Assembly (NCBI RefSeq): GCF_003573695.1
Contig: NC_039358.1
Location: forward strand, 238,396,345 to 238,460,344
DNA: 64,000 nt
From: Papaver somniferum
Taxonomy: Eukaryota > Streptophyta > Magnoliopsida > Ranunculales > Papaveraceae
Reading direction: 5' to 3'
Under the pieces are notes generated by a model. That model did not search any database. It was not told the DNA's origin and saw only the letters and a list, made by a program, of their open reading frames with translations. Every line of letters begins with the position of its first letter. The stretch's first letter is position 1. Below, one piece after another: positions 11,871-22,486 of this stretch. Position numbers and translations under genes: made by a program.

Positions 11871-13220
11871 ATACAAACACTTTATATACCATCTATAAAG
11901 AAGGAAGACGAAACAGAAGAAGATGTGATGATAGTACAAGACAAGGAAGGAGAACAAATGAATGAAGACAAAGATTGGAGAATTGAGCTTCATTTATATC
12001 TAGACAAGGGAGAGTTACCTAGAAAAAGATTGGAAGCACACAAGTTAAAAATTCGTGCGACAAATTATGAATTAAGAGATGGTATTCTGTATAGAAGATC
12101 ATTTCTCCGACTTTCGCTTAGATGTCTCACGCGAAAAGAAGGAATGGAAATCTTAAAGGTGTTACATTATGGGGATGCTGGAAACCAAAGTGGAGGAAGA
12201 TCACTCGCATACAGAGAGAAGATACAAGGATATTATTGGCCTTACATGCATGAAGATGCGAAGCAAGTATCAAGACGATGCGAAGAGTGTCAACGTCATG
12301 GGAAGAAAATACACGCACCAGGAGCAATGCTAAACACGTCAGCAAACGCATGGCCATTCGGAAAATGGTGAATTGACATTGTTGGTCCATTTATACCGGG
12401 AACAGGGTAAAGAAGATACCTAATTGTCGCAACAGATTATTTCACAAAGTGGGAAGAAGTGAAAGCAGTTCAGCATATTCGTGATAAAGTCATATTCACG
12501 TTTATTTTTGAAAATATCATATGAATATTTGGCATCCCTGCACAGTTAGTATCTAATAATGGAAAACAATTTGGGGGTGAGAATATAGAGATGCTACTCA
12601 ATGCGTTCAAAATTCAAAGTGGAAAGTCTACCCCCCTCTATCTGCAGTGTAATGTACAAGTAGAACCGACCAACAAAACGATCGCGGATACATTAAAGAA
12701 TAAGTTCGAAGGGCATAATAAAGGTTGGTGCGAACAAGTACACAATGTAGTATGGGCATATAGAACAACAAGGAGGGAAGCGACACGAACATACCCTTTC
12801 TGTTTAACATATGGGGAAGAAGCAGTGTTACCAACAGAAGTCATTATCCCTACTACAAAGAAAGAAGCTTGGGAGAAGAATCTAAGTGCAGATTTAATTT
12901 TAACAAAACTAGATGATCTGGAAGAAACTCGAGAAGCCGCTTGGCAACATATGGAAAATTATCAAAGAAGATTAGGTCGAGAATACAATAAAAGAGTTAA
13001 GATAAGAGAATTTCAACCATGAGAATTAGTGTTGCGAGAAATACCGGTTTATCAGAGAGGAGGAGATGGGAAGTTAGAAAAGAAGTGGGACAGACCATAT
13101 ATAATAAAAAGAATAGTTGGAAATGGAGCTTATGAATTGGGAGATCCTGAAGGAAGAGATATAGGACGAAAATTAGTTCGTCTTTGGAATAGGCTATATT
13201 TGAGGAAATATTATCCATAA
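11871..13220 (+). pseudogene. Ty3/gypsy integrase, broken
   Basis: The linker leads to an HHCC zinc finger at about 12,160-12,305 (HYGDAGN ... CEECQRHG). A TGA at 12,369-12,371 interrupts the entry to the catalytic core. The core's first Asp is in IDIVGPFIPG, the second falls in VSNNGKQFGG near 12,548 (Asp of the usual DNG replaced by Asn), and further stops or frame changes lie near 12,400, 12,523 and 12,560. The 12,591-13,022 piece covers the rest of the core (WAYRTTRREATRTYPF..) and 13,029-13,220 the C-terminal domain (KWDRPYIIKR ... LRKYYP) after a TGA at 13,021. The enzyme would insert element cDNA, but the lost catalytic Asp and the breaks make it inactive. Confidence 0.85.
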
Positions 13221-13429
13221 ACATATGCGACATAAATGGCACAGGTCAAATAATGTGAAATCAAGAATATGAGTTCCTATTTTTTTTTAAAAACATGGAT
13301 GTAATATTCGATTCAATAAACAAGTTTGAAGATTCAGTGCGTTCTCAAGAATTTTTCTCATCAGAAAAAGGCAAATATAAGTCCTTATAATAAGACCTTA
13401 ATATAAGGCAACAAAATATATAACCACAG

Positions 13430-13960
13430 AAGAGAGGCATCCAAATGCGGCGTGCACCCTAGTTCGCATAAATTCAAGATGCAAAAAGTAAGACCTGTTG
13501 CACGTTACATTTGGGGAAAACCTGATAAGCATGACTCAGGGGAACTTGAGTCATGGAGATTTGGGGTGAGAAAAAATGAAAAATCCCATCCAGGAGAGGT
13601 GCCTTCAATTTTCAGTCTAAGTTCATTGCCTTATATTGGGAAACCAAGGTAAGAAACTCTCTCTTAAGGAGTGCAAAAACTCGATCAGGGCGCCGAGGTA
13701 CACGGTTGAGTCAAGAGTGCCCGGTGCATTTGGAGCGTACCTTTCCACTGTTGACAAGTCCTGACTATGATGCACTCGGTCCGAAGATACCCCACTTAGG
13801 GTGCGGTCTCGTAACCATAAACCTTATCAGTGGAGGGATAAGAGGCTTCGAAATCAACTGGTTGTTGTATTACCGAATGGGAGGAGCCAACGTTAACCCG
13901 GTAGAGGTAAGCTTCATTGAATGGGAAACCAGGGGGAATACACTATCCAAAGCTTTCTTA
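13430..13960 (+). repeat. Conserved non-coding block of the Tat element, copy 2
   Basis: This is homologous to 5,745-6,300. It begins ~210 bases after the integrase end, which fixes the block's native place between pol and the antisense gene. The 13,685-13,735 core is nearly identical to 6,003-6,053. A short plus-strand frame (13,706-13,969) is not conserved in copy 1, which argues against coding. Confidence 0.75.
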
Positions 13961-14402
13961 TCAAGATAAAGAGATTCCAATAAGAAAGAGGAAGTTGAAG
14001 AAGGGGAAACCGAAATAGAAGGAGAAGAAGTAGTAAAATTCGCAGATTGGGAATATCCATATTATTTTGAATGGTATCGGTGCTAATGGGAAAAGGAGAT
14101 TTAACAAAGGTTGAAAAAATTTGAATAACATCCGGAGCAAATGTAAAAGCAGGAGTGGGGGTGCCCTGTAGACCTTGACTAGTAACGGTTTTCTCTTCGG
14201 GAGGAAAAATTTCGTCGAGAGTAACAGAGACATTCGCATGAGAAGGAAAAATATTAGTTTGAACTGGAGATGGAGGAATGACGTCTACGATGTCGAATTC
14301 GGGAATAGAAATATTTGATTTAAGAGTTCTGGTATTGCGAACTCTCTTAAGTTTCAGTCCTTTCCCTCCACCCATCTCACAATCGGAATCCTGCGAAAAC
14401 AA
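13961..14402 (-). pseudogene. Remnant of the Tat antisense gene, second copy
   Basis: On the minus strand an acceptor-like TTTTCGCAG precedes GATTCCGATTGTGAG at ~14,391, opening an exon rich in basic residues then Pro/Thr/Ser (KRVRNTRTLKSNISIPEF ... DVIPPSPVQTN). It sits in the same place and orientation as the 7,005-9,709 gene (between block and LTR) and resembles its basic/Ser-rich exon 3 in style rather than sequence. The coiled-coil part is missing. The intron upstream continues to about 14,460. Confidence 0.45.
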
Positions 14403-14949
14403 CGCAGATAAGAAATAGAGGCAACAATATTGTTTGATAAAAACAAGAATATTTCTTACTCTTTTGTTGTGCGAAGACTTCTTGTTGAGAGATTCTTTCT
14501 CCTTGATATCTGAAGAAAATTTAGGGTTGGAAACAGTAACTTTGAGGCCACTCGAAGAGGAAATTTTCCTACAAACAATAGGGGAGTTAAGTTAATCAAA
14601 AGATCAACAATCGAGATCGAGATTAATAATTATGATCAATAATCATAGTCAATAGAAGAAAAAGAGGATGATTTTGATAGAATATACAAACCTGGGATTT
14701 GGATCCATGAGGATAATGGTGATAAAACAGCAGAAGCAAACAGCAGCAGCAGTAGCAGTTGAAATAGGGAAGTAGAAGTCTCGAGATAAAAGAGATATAA
14801 ACAAAACCAAAAGAAACGAATAAGTTATTCCTCAAAAATAAATCAAATAAATATAAAAGAGAGATGACCGGTTAGAGACGGGTTGTATTGGTAAAAAGCA
14901 GAAGAATCGACACGTGTAGAAAGAAAGGATGAAATTAAGGAAGAATTTC
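14403..14949. other. Decayed upstream part of the antisense gene, nothing intact
   Basis: A few splice-like junctions are visible on the minus strand (donor-like near 14,455 and 14,575) but no frame longer than ~70 codons is convincing. It is flanked by the antisense-gene remnant and the LTR-like stretch, so it is probably the same element. Confidence 0.35.
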
Positions 14950-15370
14950 GGCAAAACAAAATATGAAGAAATCAACATGTACGATAAGTTGGATTGAAAA
15001 TTTCTCACATCGCTCACTTTATAAAGAGAACGGTGTGAGAAGAGGCAAAATATAGGAGTGAAATATCGCACATTCATTATGTATGCGAAGTAAAGGTCAT
15101 TTAATATAAGCGAAGAACATCGCACATACTAAAATTAGGATGACGTATTTAATGATGTCAGCGTAGTCACGAGTAAAGTGTGATGATCTGTGTGAAAGTG
15201 TAAAGTGTGCGAAGTTGAGCGAATGTATATGAGCGATTGTAACACACAATGATTCCGAAAATAAGGAATCTATTAGCTGTCATACACTATGTAGTATCCT
15301 ATATAAGGGGAAGAAAACTGTGTATTGAGAGAGATCTCTAGAGTGAGTATTAGACAAGAAATTAGGAGAG
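14950..15370 (+). repeat. LTR-like stretch of the second Tat remnant, with TATA box
   Basis: It shares ordered blocks with 9,960-10,490 (see TTAGCTGTCATACACTATGT at ~15,273). A good TATA box, CCTATATAAGGGG, lies at 15,298-15,310, where copy 1 has a degenerate CCTACAAATAG. Ends are not resolvable. Confidence 0.5.
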
Positions 15371-15540
15371 AGAAAGTTTATAAGAGGAGCAATGATCTTT
15401 ACCATGATTACTTAAAGAATTACATAATATTGAATGGATGTGGTTGTAAGATTTTCTGCAACTATGGTAGAAACTATATATGCCTATTATTTATTTTTTA
15501 TGTAAGTAGAGTGTTCAGCTATAGAAGCACTTGGTGATTA

Positions 15541-15881
15541 ATTATGTGGTTTTTGCGGTCTAGTTGTCTACATTGCCGATGTGAGTATTCGTGATATCTG
15601 ATTCTCATGGAAATAGTGAACTAATTCCGTGTTTCCTCAATTGCCGGTTATTCTACATTTCTGAAGTATTCGTATTTCAAACCGAGTGTTCTGTGTTTTT
15701 CTTAGTTATGTGTGCACGTGTTCTAGAATGGGATTGTGCATATTCATTAGAATCTCATGGATTTGGTTAACTTAATTTTTGTAATTGTAAGAAATTGTGT
15801 AAAGAGAATAATTCACGAAAACGTCGCACTTAAAGTCGGCATCACGTAATCGTTTTTTGAGCCTGTTTTCTGTTTTTTAGA
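15541..15881 (+). other. Remnant of the Hsp70 intron upstream of the pseudogene
   Basis: The last ~170 bases align with the 3' ends of the introns in Hsp70 copies B and C (TCTCATGGATTTGGTTAACT, GAGAATAAT, CGCACTTAAAGTCGGCAT), ending in a TTTTTTAG acceptor at 15,881. Exon 1 is absent; the Tat remnant abuts instead. Confidence 0.6.
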
Positions 15882-16725
15882 TGCAAAACGTCTAATTGGT
15901 AGGAAAATCAGCGATAGCTGTGTTCAGAATGATATCAACCTGTGTCCCTTCAAAGTCATTGCTGGAGTGGACGAGAGACGTATGATTCAAGTCAATTACA
16001 AAGGCAAGGATATATTATTTTCAACTGAGGAAATCTCATCCATGGTTCTCATTAAGTTGCGTCAAGCAGCGGAAGAGTATCTTGGTTCAACTGTTAAGAA
16101 CGCTGTTACTACCGTCCCTGCTTACTGTAATGATTCGCAGCGTCAAGCTACTAGAGATGCTGGGAAAATTTCCGGATTAATGTAATGCGAATCATCAGTG
16201 AACCAACTGCAGCAACAATTGCTTACGGCCTTTAAAAGAAGGCAACCGAAGCGGAAGGTGATGTGAAGAATGTTCTTATCTTTGATCTTGGTGGTGGTAC
16301 TTTTGATGTTTCGATACTAACCATTGACGGGAGTAAGTTTGAAGTCAAAGCTACAGCTGGAGATACCCATCTTGGTGGAGAAGATTTTGATAACAGAATG
16401 TTGAATCACTTTGTTCAAGAATTTAAGAAGAAGCACAAGAAGGACATTAGTGGAAACCCGAAGGCTCTTAGGAGGCTGAGAACATCATGTGAGAGGGCAA
16501 AGAGGACCCTGTCGTCGACTACTCGGACAACCATTGAGGTTGATTCGTTGCATGAAGCAATCAATTTTCAGGCGTCCATTACTCGTGCTAAATTTGAAGA
16601 GTTGAATTTGGATTTGTTCCGGAAGTGCATAGAACCAATTGAGAAGTGTTTGGAGGATGCTAAGATGGACAAGAGCGTCATCCACGAAGCTGTCCTCGTT
16701 GGTGGGTCCACTTGAATTCCCAACA
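15882..16725 (+). pseudogene. Hsp70 pseudogene, 5' part (exon 2, nucleotide-binding domain)
   Basis: It begins at the conserved exon 2 start (AT-GCA-AAA-CGT, Asp-Ala-Lys-Arg) and covers the ATPase domain up to VLVGGST. The signature [12 protein letters not shown] and the loop [14 protein letters not shown] are intact, so the decay is fairly recent. Breaks: a one-base deletion near 16,180 (frame lost at GLM), a TAA in place of the Asp codon in GLDKK near 16,233, and TGA for Arg in STRIP at ~16,713. At ~16,720 the homology stops where foreign sequence ending in a copia element is inserted. The 3' part resumes at ~20,823. It is closest to copies B and C. Confidence 0.92.
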
Positions 16726-17225
16726 AGTAAATGAGCCAGTAGAATTTTTTGAACTGACGGTTTTATTTGGCCGATAAAAGCCTGTTCGAAAATTTCGAAT
16801 CCAAAAGACACCATTGATGTCTGTTGATGAAGGAACCTGACGTTTCGTGAATAGAAACCTGTTGGCGAATAAAAACCTATTCCCAACAGGTGCAAAACCC
16901 TTTATAAATAGCTTCTCCCAGTTTCGTTTAAGATATAAGAAAAATCAATCTGTTTTCTCTGTTTCAAAAAGCATCATCAGAAATCAGAAATCTCTTTGTG
17001 TGTTCTTGATTGAATCAAGGGGTACAAACCTTGAATTCAGTTTTCGTTGCAGGGCTTTCATTGTATCCTGAAGGCAATATTTCGCATACCTGTTGTAATC
17101 GCCAATTGTTATTGGGAGGGTAGAAATATTTGTCTAAAAGAAATTTATACAAGCCTTGAAAGTTTTGGAGTGCAACACTTTCTTCTCTGTTTCATTCATC
17201 CTTTGTGAAACCCATTTTTTCCAAC
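16726..17225 (+). other. Inserted non-coding stretch 5' of the copia body, promoter-like
   Basis: No coding frame. A TATA-like CCTTTATAAATAGC lies at ~16,900, followed by ~300 bases that read like an LTR R/U5 region and leader, ending TTTTTTCCAACACC before Gag-like coding. It does not match the 210-bp LTR found 3' of this element, so either it belongs to a different LTR element or the copia 5' LTR has been replaced. Confidence 0.35.
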
Positions 17226-20200
17226 ACCACGACCAGAAAGACCACCACAACCATAAAGACCATCACCTACTTTTATTGATTACTCTGCTATAGAATGTCA
17301 AATATGCAAGAAAACAGGACACTCTGCTAGCAGATGTATATACAGATATTCTCAATCTAGAAACAATGGTCAATACAACCAACAAAAACAACAAGCCCAC
17401 ACTTCAGTTCAACAACCAGATAACACACATCATGCAAATACATCTATCCTGGTTAACTCTGCTTATATTTCAGAACATCCAACTTGTCCTGCAGCACCAC
17501 TCTGTTTACCTGACTCTGCAGCTACTAGTCACATGATTTATGACTCTTCACTTCTGATAAACTCTTCTCCTTACACAGGAACATAAACTGTGATGGTAGG
17601 AAATGGATATCACATACCCATTACACTTGTTGGTAACTCAATTCTGCATACATCTACTGGCTCATTTACTTTGCCAAATGTTTTATTTGTACCACAACTC
17701 ACACAAAACTTGATTTCTGTTGGTTTATTCACTAGAGAATACAACTGCTCTATTGGGTTCACCCCTTAGGGGTATGAAATAAATGACTTAACTACACATC
17801 AGACCTTAGCTGAAGGCATCATCAACAATAACCTATATCATATTCACTCAACTGCATCATTACGTACTACTACTTCGACTTGTGTGTCCATTACTGCCTC
17901 ACCTTCTACATTGCACAAAAGATTAGGACACCATGCACCCAACATCATTCAAAAACTAAATCACAACAACCACATAATACTTTCACCTGGTAATCTTGAC
18001 TCACTATGTCACTCTTGTCAACTTGGAAAGAGCAAGAGACTTACTTCCCTTCACAAAGTCCAACAGAACTACAAGCAGTCTACTTGAACTTATGCACTGT
18101 GATATTTGGGGGCCCTCACCACATACTTCTCACTTGGGATATAAATATTATATCCTTTTCATTGATGATTTCAGCAGGTTTCATTGGATATTTCCAATGA
18201 CTGACAGAACAGAGAGCCTACAATGCTTCAAGCACTTCAAAACCACAAATGAAAAATTGTTCTCAGTCAACATCAAATATTTTCAAGAAGACGATGCCTA
18301 TGATCTAATTAAGGGACAATTCAAGGAGTTCTTGGACTCTTCAGGCATCACCATTTCCTGCTCATGTCCACATACTCAACAACAAAATGGAGTTGCAGAA
18401 AGGAAACATAGGCATATTACTGAAGCTCGTCTTACTTTAATGCCTCAAGCTTGTCTTCCAAAAAGGTTCTGGATTGATATTTTTCTTGCTGCTACTTATC
18501 TCATCAACAGAACACCAACCAAGCTACTTCAGTTTTTATCCCCTTACGAGGTATTATTTCAGAAATTGCCAGATTACTCCTTCCTCAAGGTTTTTGGGTG
18601 TTTATGCTATCCTTACTTAGGACCTTACAAGAATGATAAACTGAAACCAAAGTCCTCAGCCTGCACCTTCATTGGTTACAGTCCCATCCACAAGGGCTAC
18701 AGATGTTATGACAATACAACCACCAAAATATACATATCAAGACATGTTGTGTTTGATGAGATAACCTTCCATTTCTGCACTTGTCTCAACTCAACCACTC
18801 CATCCTCTTCAACTCTCACTTTACCAGATATGTTAGAAAACCCCTGTGAAGACACTACATTTCCAGATCAAGTTGAAGAAGAAGAGGTTGATAACACTGT
18901 AGAATATGATGCAACCACAGATGAACTTAAAACTGCCCCTACTACTGAATATGCACCACCAGCTCCTACTCGCTCTATGATTACTAAGCTAAGAGATGGC
19001 ATAAGGAAACCCAAATACATACCAGACTTTGTCACTCATTTCACCACCCCACAATCTATTCACTCAGCTTTTCATATTGTCATAACTATACCTAAATAAC
19101 CTAGAACTTACAAGTCATCAATTAAGGATCAAAGATGGATACAAGCTATGAACAGTGAATATCAAGCTCTTATGCAAAAAAACACTTGGTCTTTAGTTCC
19201 AGCCACAAGTAGTATGAACATACTGGGCTGTAAATGGGTGTTTAGAGTAAAATTGACTTCAACGGGTGGGGTGGACGAATTCAAGGCTCGTTTAGCACCA
19301 AAGGGATATCACCAACAAGATGGACTTGACTACAACGAAACTTTCAGTCCAATTGTCAAGTCCTCCGCAATAAGATCCGTTCTCACTATTGATCTAACTA
19401 TGAAATGGAGTATCAAACAGCTTGATGTATCAAATGATTTTCTTATGGAATAACCTCAAGGTTTTGTCGATGTCTCAAGACCAAATCATGTTTGCAGTCT
19501 GCACAAAGCTCAATATGGCCTTAAACAGGCTCTTAGGGCATGGTTCATTTCCTCTTTGACTTTGGTTTCATCATGTCAATCTCATCAGATCCCTCTATGT
19601 TCATCTACCAAAATGGAGACTTAACAGTTGTTCTTCTTCTCTATGTAGACGACATAATTCTCACAGGTAACTCTGAGTCTTTCTTAAACTCTCTTATTTC
19701 ACAAATGAGCACAAACTTTGCTATGAAAGATCTAGGAAATCTCCATTATTTTTTTGGAGTTGAAGCTCATGTTTCATCTGCAAGAGACACCATTATACTT
19801 ACACAACAGAAGTACACCATAGAACTTCTTACAAAGGCAGATATGCTAGACTGCAAGCCCTGTCTTACTCCAACCACAGCTGAGAAGCGAGCTTCCATTC
19901 ATGATGGTACTCTTCTTAGTAACCCTATGGAGTTTCGAAGTCTGGTTGGTGTCCTACAATACTTAACAATCACCAGACCTGATATCACCTACGCAGTAAA
20001 TTACTTCTCCCATTTATGCATTCCCCTACTTCCGCTCATCTTGGCTTAGCACAACGAGTTCTCCGTTATTTAAAAGGAACTGTGGGGTATGGCATTACAC
20101 TTCATACTGGTGATATTTCTTGCATCACTAGTTACTCTGACTCTGATTGGGATGGTTGCCCTGATACAAGGTGTTCAACCTCAGGTTACTGTGTCTTTTT

Positions 20201-20606
20201 AGGTTCCACTCTTATCTCCTGGTCCAGCAAGAAGCAGCCGACTGTCTCTAAGAGCTCTACTGAAGCAGAGTACAAAGCCTTCAGTGAGCTCACAGCTGAG
20301 GTTATGTGGTTATATGGTCTTCTCCAAGAACTGAATATCACTCCATCTGTTCCTATGAAGCTCTACTGCGACAACATGGGTGCACAGTTCTTGGCCTCCA
20401 ACCCGACATTTCATGTTTGTATGAAGCATGTTGAAATTGATCACCACTATGTCCGGGACCTTGTTCATGTTGGCACAGTAACTGGGACCATGTCCCCTCA
20501 TCTGCACAATTGGCTGACTTATTCACTAAAGGACTCTCCTCTACTACTTTCCACGCTCTGGCGAACAAACTAATGTTGTTGATCTCTGCATCTGTTTGAG
20601 GAGGGG
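17226..20606 (+). mobile_element. Ty1/copia retrotransposon body (Gag zinc knuckle, PR, INT, RT, RNase H), decayed
   Basis: Domain order is copia: zinc knuckle CQICKKTGHSASRC (17,297-17,338); protease PDSAATSHM (~17,510; usual DSGAT); integrase with LGKSKRL, FIDDFSRF and QQQNGVAERKH (~18,375), where the second catalytic Asp block is altered (QEDDAYDLI); RT from KWVFRVK with LDVSNDFL (~19,420) and YVDDIILTG (~19,645); RNase H from SDSDWDGC with SKSSTEAEYKA and LYCDNMGAQ (to ~20,450). Breaks: stops at ~17,584 and ~17,767, a frameshift at ~18,045, stops at 19,097 and 19,451, frame changes at ~19,540 and ~20,030. It inserts RNA-derived copies by RT and integrase; this copy is dead. It splits the Hsp70 pseudogene. 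Confidence 0.9.
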
Positions 20607-20816
20607 TGTCAAAGTACTCTCTTACTCATTTATGTTAGCCCCTTGTATAGGGTGCCTTTTATGTTATCCGTGTGCCTATATAATTTTATCGCTTTCTTTC
20701 TAGGGTTTAAATGCTACTTAAGCAAACCCTACAATTCTTTCTCTTGTACGTTTTTATTACATCTTGAATACAACTACCTACTTTCACTTTTTTTATTACA
20801 TCTTGAATACCCTACA
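20596..20816 (+). repeat. Copia polypurine tract and short 3' LTR
   Basis: TTGAGGAGGGG (20,596-20,606) is the primer for plus-strand DNA, followed by TGTCAAAGTACTC..., a ~210-bp LTR ending about ...CCCTACA. It holds a TATA-like CCTATATAATTTTA and a 20-base direct duplication (TTTTATTACATCTTGAATAC near 20,753 and 20,792). No matching 5' LTR is visible. Hsp70 homology resumes within 10 bases of its end. Confidence 0.65.
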
Positions 20817-20822
20817 AGTCTA

Positions 20823-21395
20823 CAATACCAACCGAGATAATCAAACTATTGTGGGGATTAAGGTGTTTGAGGGTGAAAGAACTAAAACCAGTGACAATAA
20901 TTTGTTGGGTGAGTTTGAGTTAAAAGGAATTCCTCCACAACCTCGCGGTGTTCCTCGGGTGACTGTATGCTTTGATATGGATGCTGACGGTATATTAAAT
21001 GTGTTTTCCGAGGACAAGAAATCAGGGAACAAAAATATGATTACGATTTCAAATAACAAGGGAAGGTTGTCGACAGATGAGATTTCAAGGTTAGTTCTAG
21101 AGGCTGAGAAATACAAGTTAGAAGATGAAGAACACATGGATAAGGTGAAGTCAAAGATTTGAGAATTACGCATATGACATGATGAATAAGCTTGATAGCA
21201 TTGGGTGTAAGCTGGCATCGAAAGACAAGAAAAAGATCAAGGATGCAGTTAACAGTGCTATTCAGTGGTTGGATAACAACGACCTACCTGAAACAGAAGT
21301 TGCAAATGACAAGATAGAGTTACAAAATGAATGCCACCCTATCATATCTAAGAAGTAGATGCAGGGTGGTGCTGCACCTAAAGATTGGTAGGCTA
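20823..21395 (+). pseudogene. Hsp70 pseudogene, 3' part (substrate-binding domain and lid)
   Basis: It continues the copy begun at 15,882. It starts at the [21 protein letters not shown] region of the substrate-binding beta-sandwich, so ~260 bases between STRIPK and this point (present in B at ~43,405-43,665) were lost when the element inserted. A small deletion near 21,157 ([11 protein letters not shown] is reduced) shifts the frame in the lid. A TAG falls at ~21,357 and the tail reads GGAAPKDW instead of an EEVD-like end. The sequence after the stop is homologous to the 3' UTRs of B and C. Confidence 0.92.
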
Positions 21396-21566
21396 ATATG
21401 CGTTTACCTTTGATTTAGATCAAATCTTTGGTAATTTCCAGGTGATATTTATGTGCCTTTTTTTTTTGCTCTTTGTTAATTTCTTTCGAATTTTACGAAT
21501 GAAGCATTTCAAGTTGGGGTATTGAGGAACCCATCTTTAGCAAATTCTATCGGCCTAGCAGACCTT
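21396..21566 (+). other. 3' UTR-like sequence of the Hsp70 pseudogene
   Basis: GGCTAATATGCG.., TAGATCAAATCTTTGGTAATT and CCAGGTGAT(A)TTTATGTGC match the 3' UTRs after 44,240 and 54,970, and the GCATTTCAAGTTGGGGTATTG word recurs at ~55,270. Confidence 0.6.
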
Positions 21567-21573
21567 AAAAACT

Positions 21574-21965
21574 AGGGAAAATTGGGAAAATGCCCCAATA
21601 TGGGGTGCAATGTTGGAAATCTGCCAACGTCAAAAATAGTTGGAAAAATGCCCCATTCCGTTAAAATTGCCATCCAACCCAGTTAAGTCACATGTGTATG
21701 ACAACCATCACCACCAGAACCACCACTAAACCGACGCCACCACCACCCGAACCCTAAACCTTGAACCCTAAACCTTGAATCCTGAATTTTGAACCCCAAA
21801 CCCTGAATTCTGAAGGATATATTTGGCTTTTTTTTCGCATGTATAAGCTCACACATGTGACTTAACTGGATTTCTAACGTAATGGGGCATTTTTCCAACT
21901 TTTTAAATGTTGGGGCAGATTTCCAACATTGCACCCAGTTTTGGGGCATTTTTCCAATTCTCCCT
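21574..21965. mobile_element. 392-bp MITE with ~125-bp inverted repeats and 7-bp target duplication
   Basis: The left end AGGGAAAATTGGGAAAATGC matches the inverted right end AGGGAGAATTGGAAAAATGC and the two arms stay alignable for about 125 bases (…GGTGCAATGTTGGAAATCTGCC…, …CAGTTAAGTCACATGTGT). AAAAACT flanks both ends (21,567-21,573 and 21,966-21,972). The centre is a degenerate array of telomere-like CCCTAAACCTTGAA words. It encodes no protein, so a helper transposase is needed. A 7-9 bp duplication fits hAT or Mutator-type. Confidence 0.8.
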
Positions 21966-22486
21966 AAAAACTAACTTGCAAAGATAAATGACCCTAACGT
22001 AATGAAAGATGCTTTCAAGTTGGAAACGGACTAGAACTGGGTCTGTTCGTCTTGAAAGTTACTCCATTAACTCTATTCAGCTTTTAAGAGCAAGCACTAC
22101 GTACGGTGCGTGATTTTTCTTTGCTGTGGACACAATCTATTAGATGTCACCTTCGATAATTTAACAGGAACAACAGATAACGCACACCATCAGCTATCTC
22201 CATGAAATGCAGTAATTTGTTTGCTTGTTCCGGTCTTGAATTCAGCAACATCAACCTGACCTGAAAAGTTTCTACTATTAACAATGTTCATGGAGCCATA
22301 CTTGGACTAGTTGAGCCTACCCTGATTGCTTGAAAACAGCAATCATCGATGCCGGACTGTGGATATATATATTTATATTATTTTTTTGTATATGAATGTT
22401 TGTTGCTTACTTTTGTACTAATAAAATGACCTAATAAAATGACCATCTTTCAGAATTTAACCATACACCTAGCACATAAAGATTAT
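21966..22486. other. No gene seen
   Basis: AT-rich sequence without a convincing frame, motif cluster or repeat on either strand. Confidence 0.4.

Noticed and set aside
12997..13242. Minus-strand frames over the integrase and RT regions as genes
   Set aside because: They are shadows of the plus-strand pol remnant and show no conserved domains.
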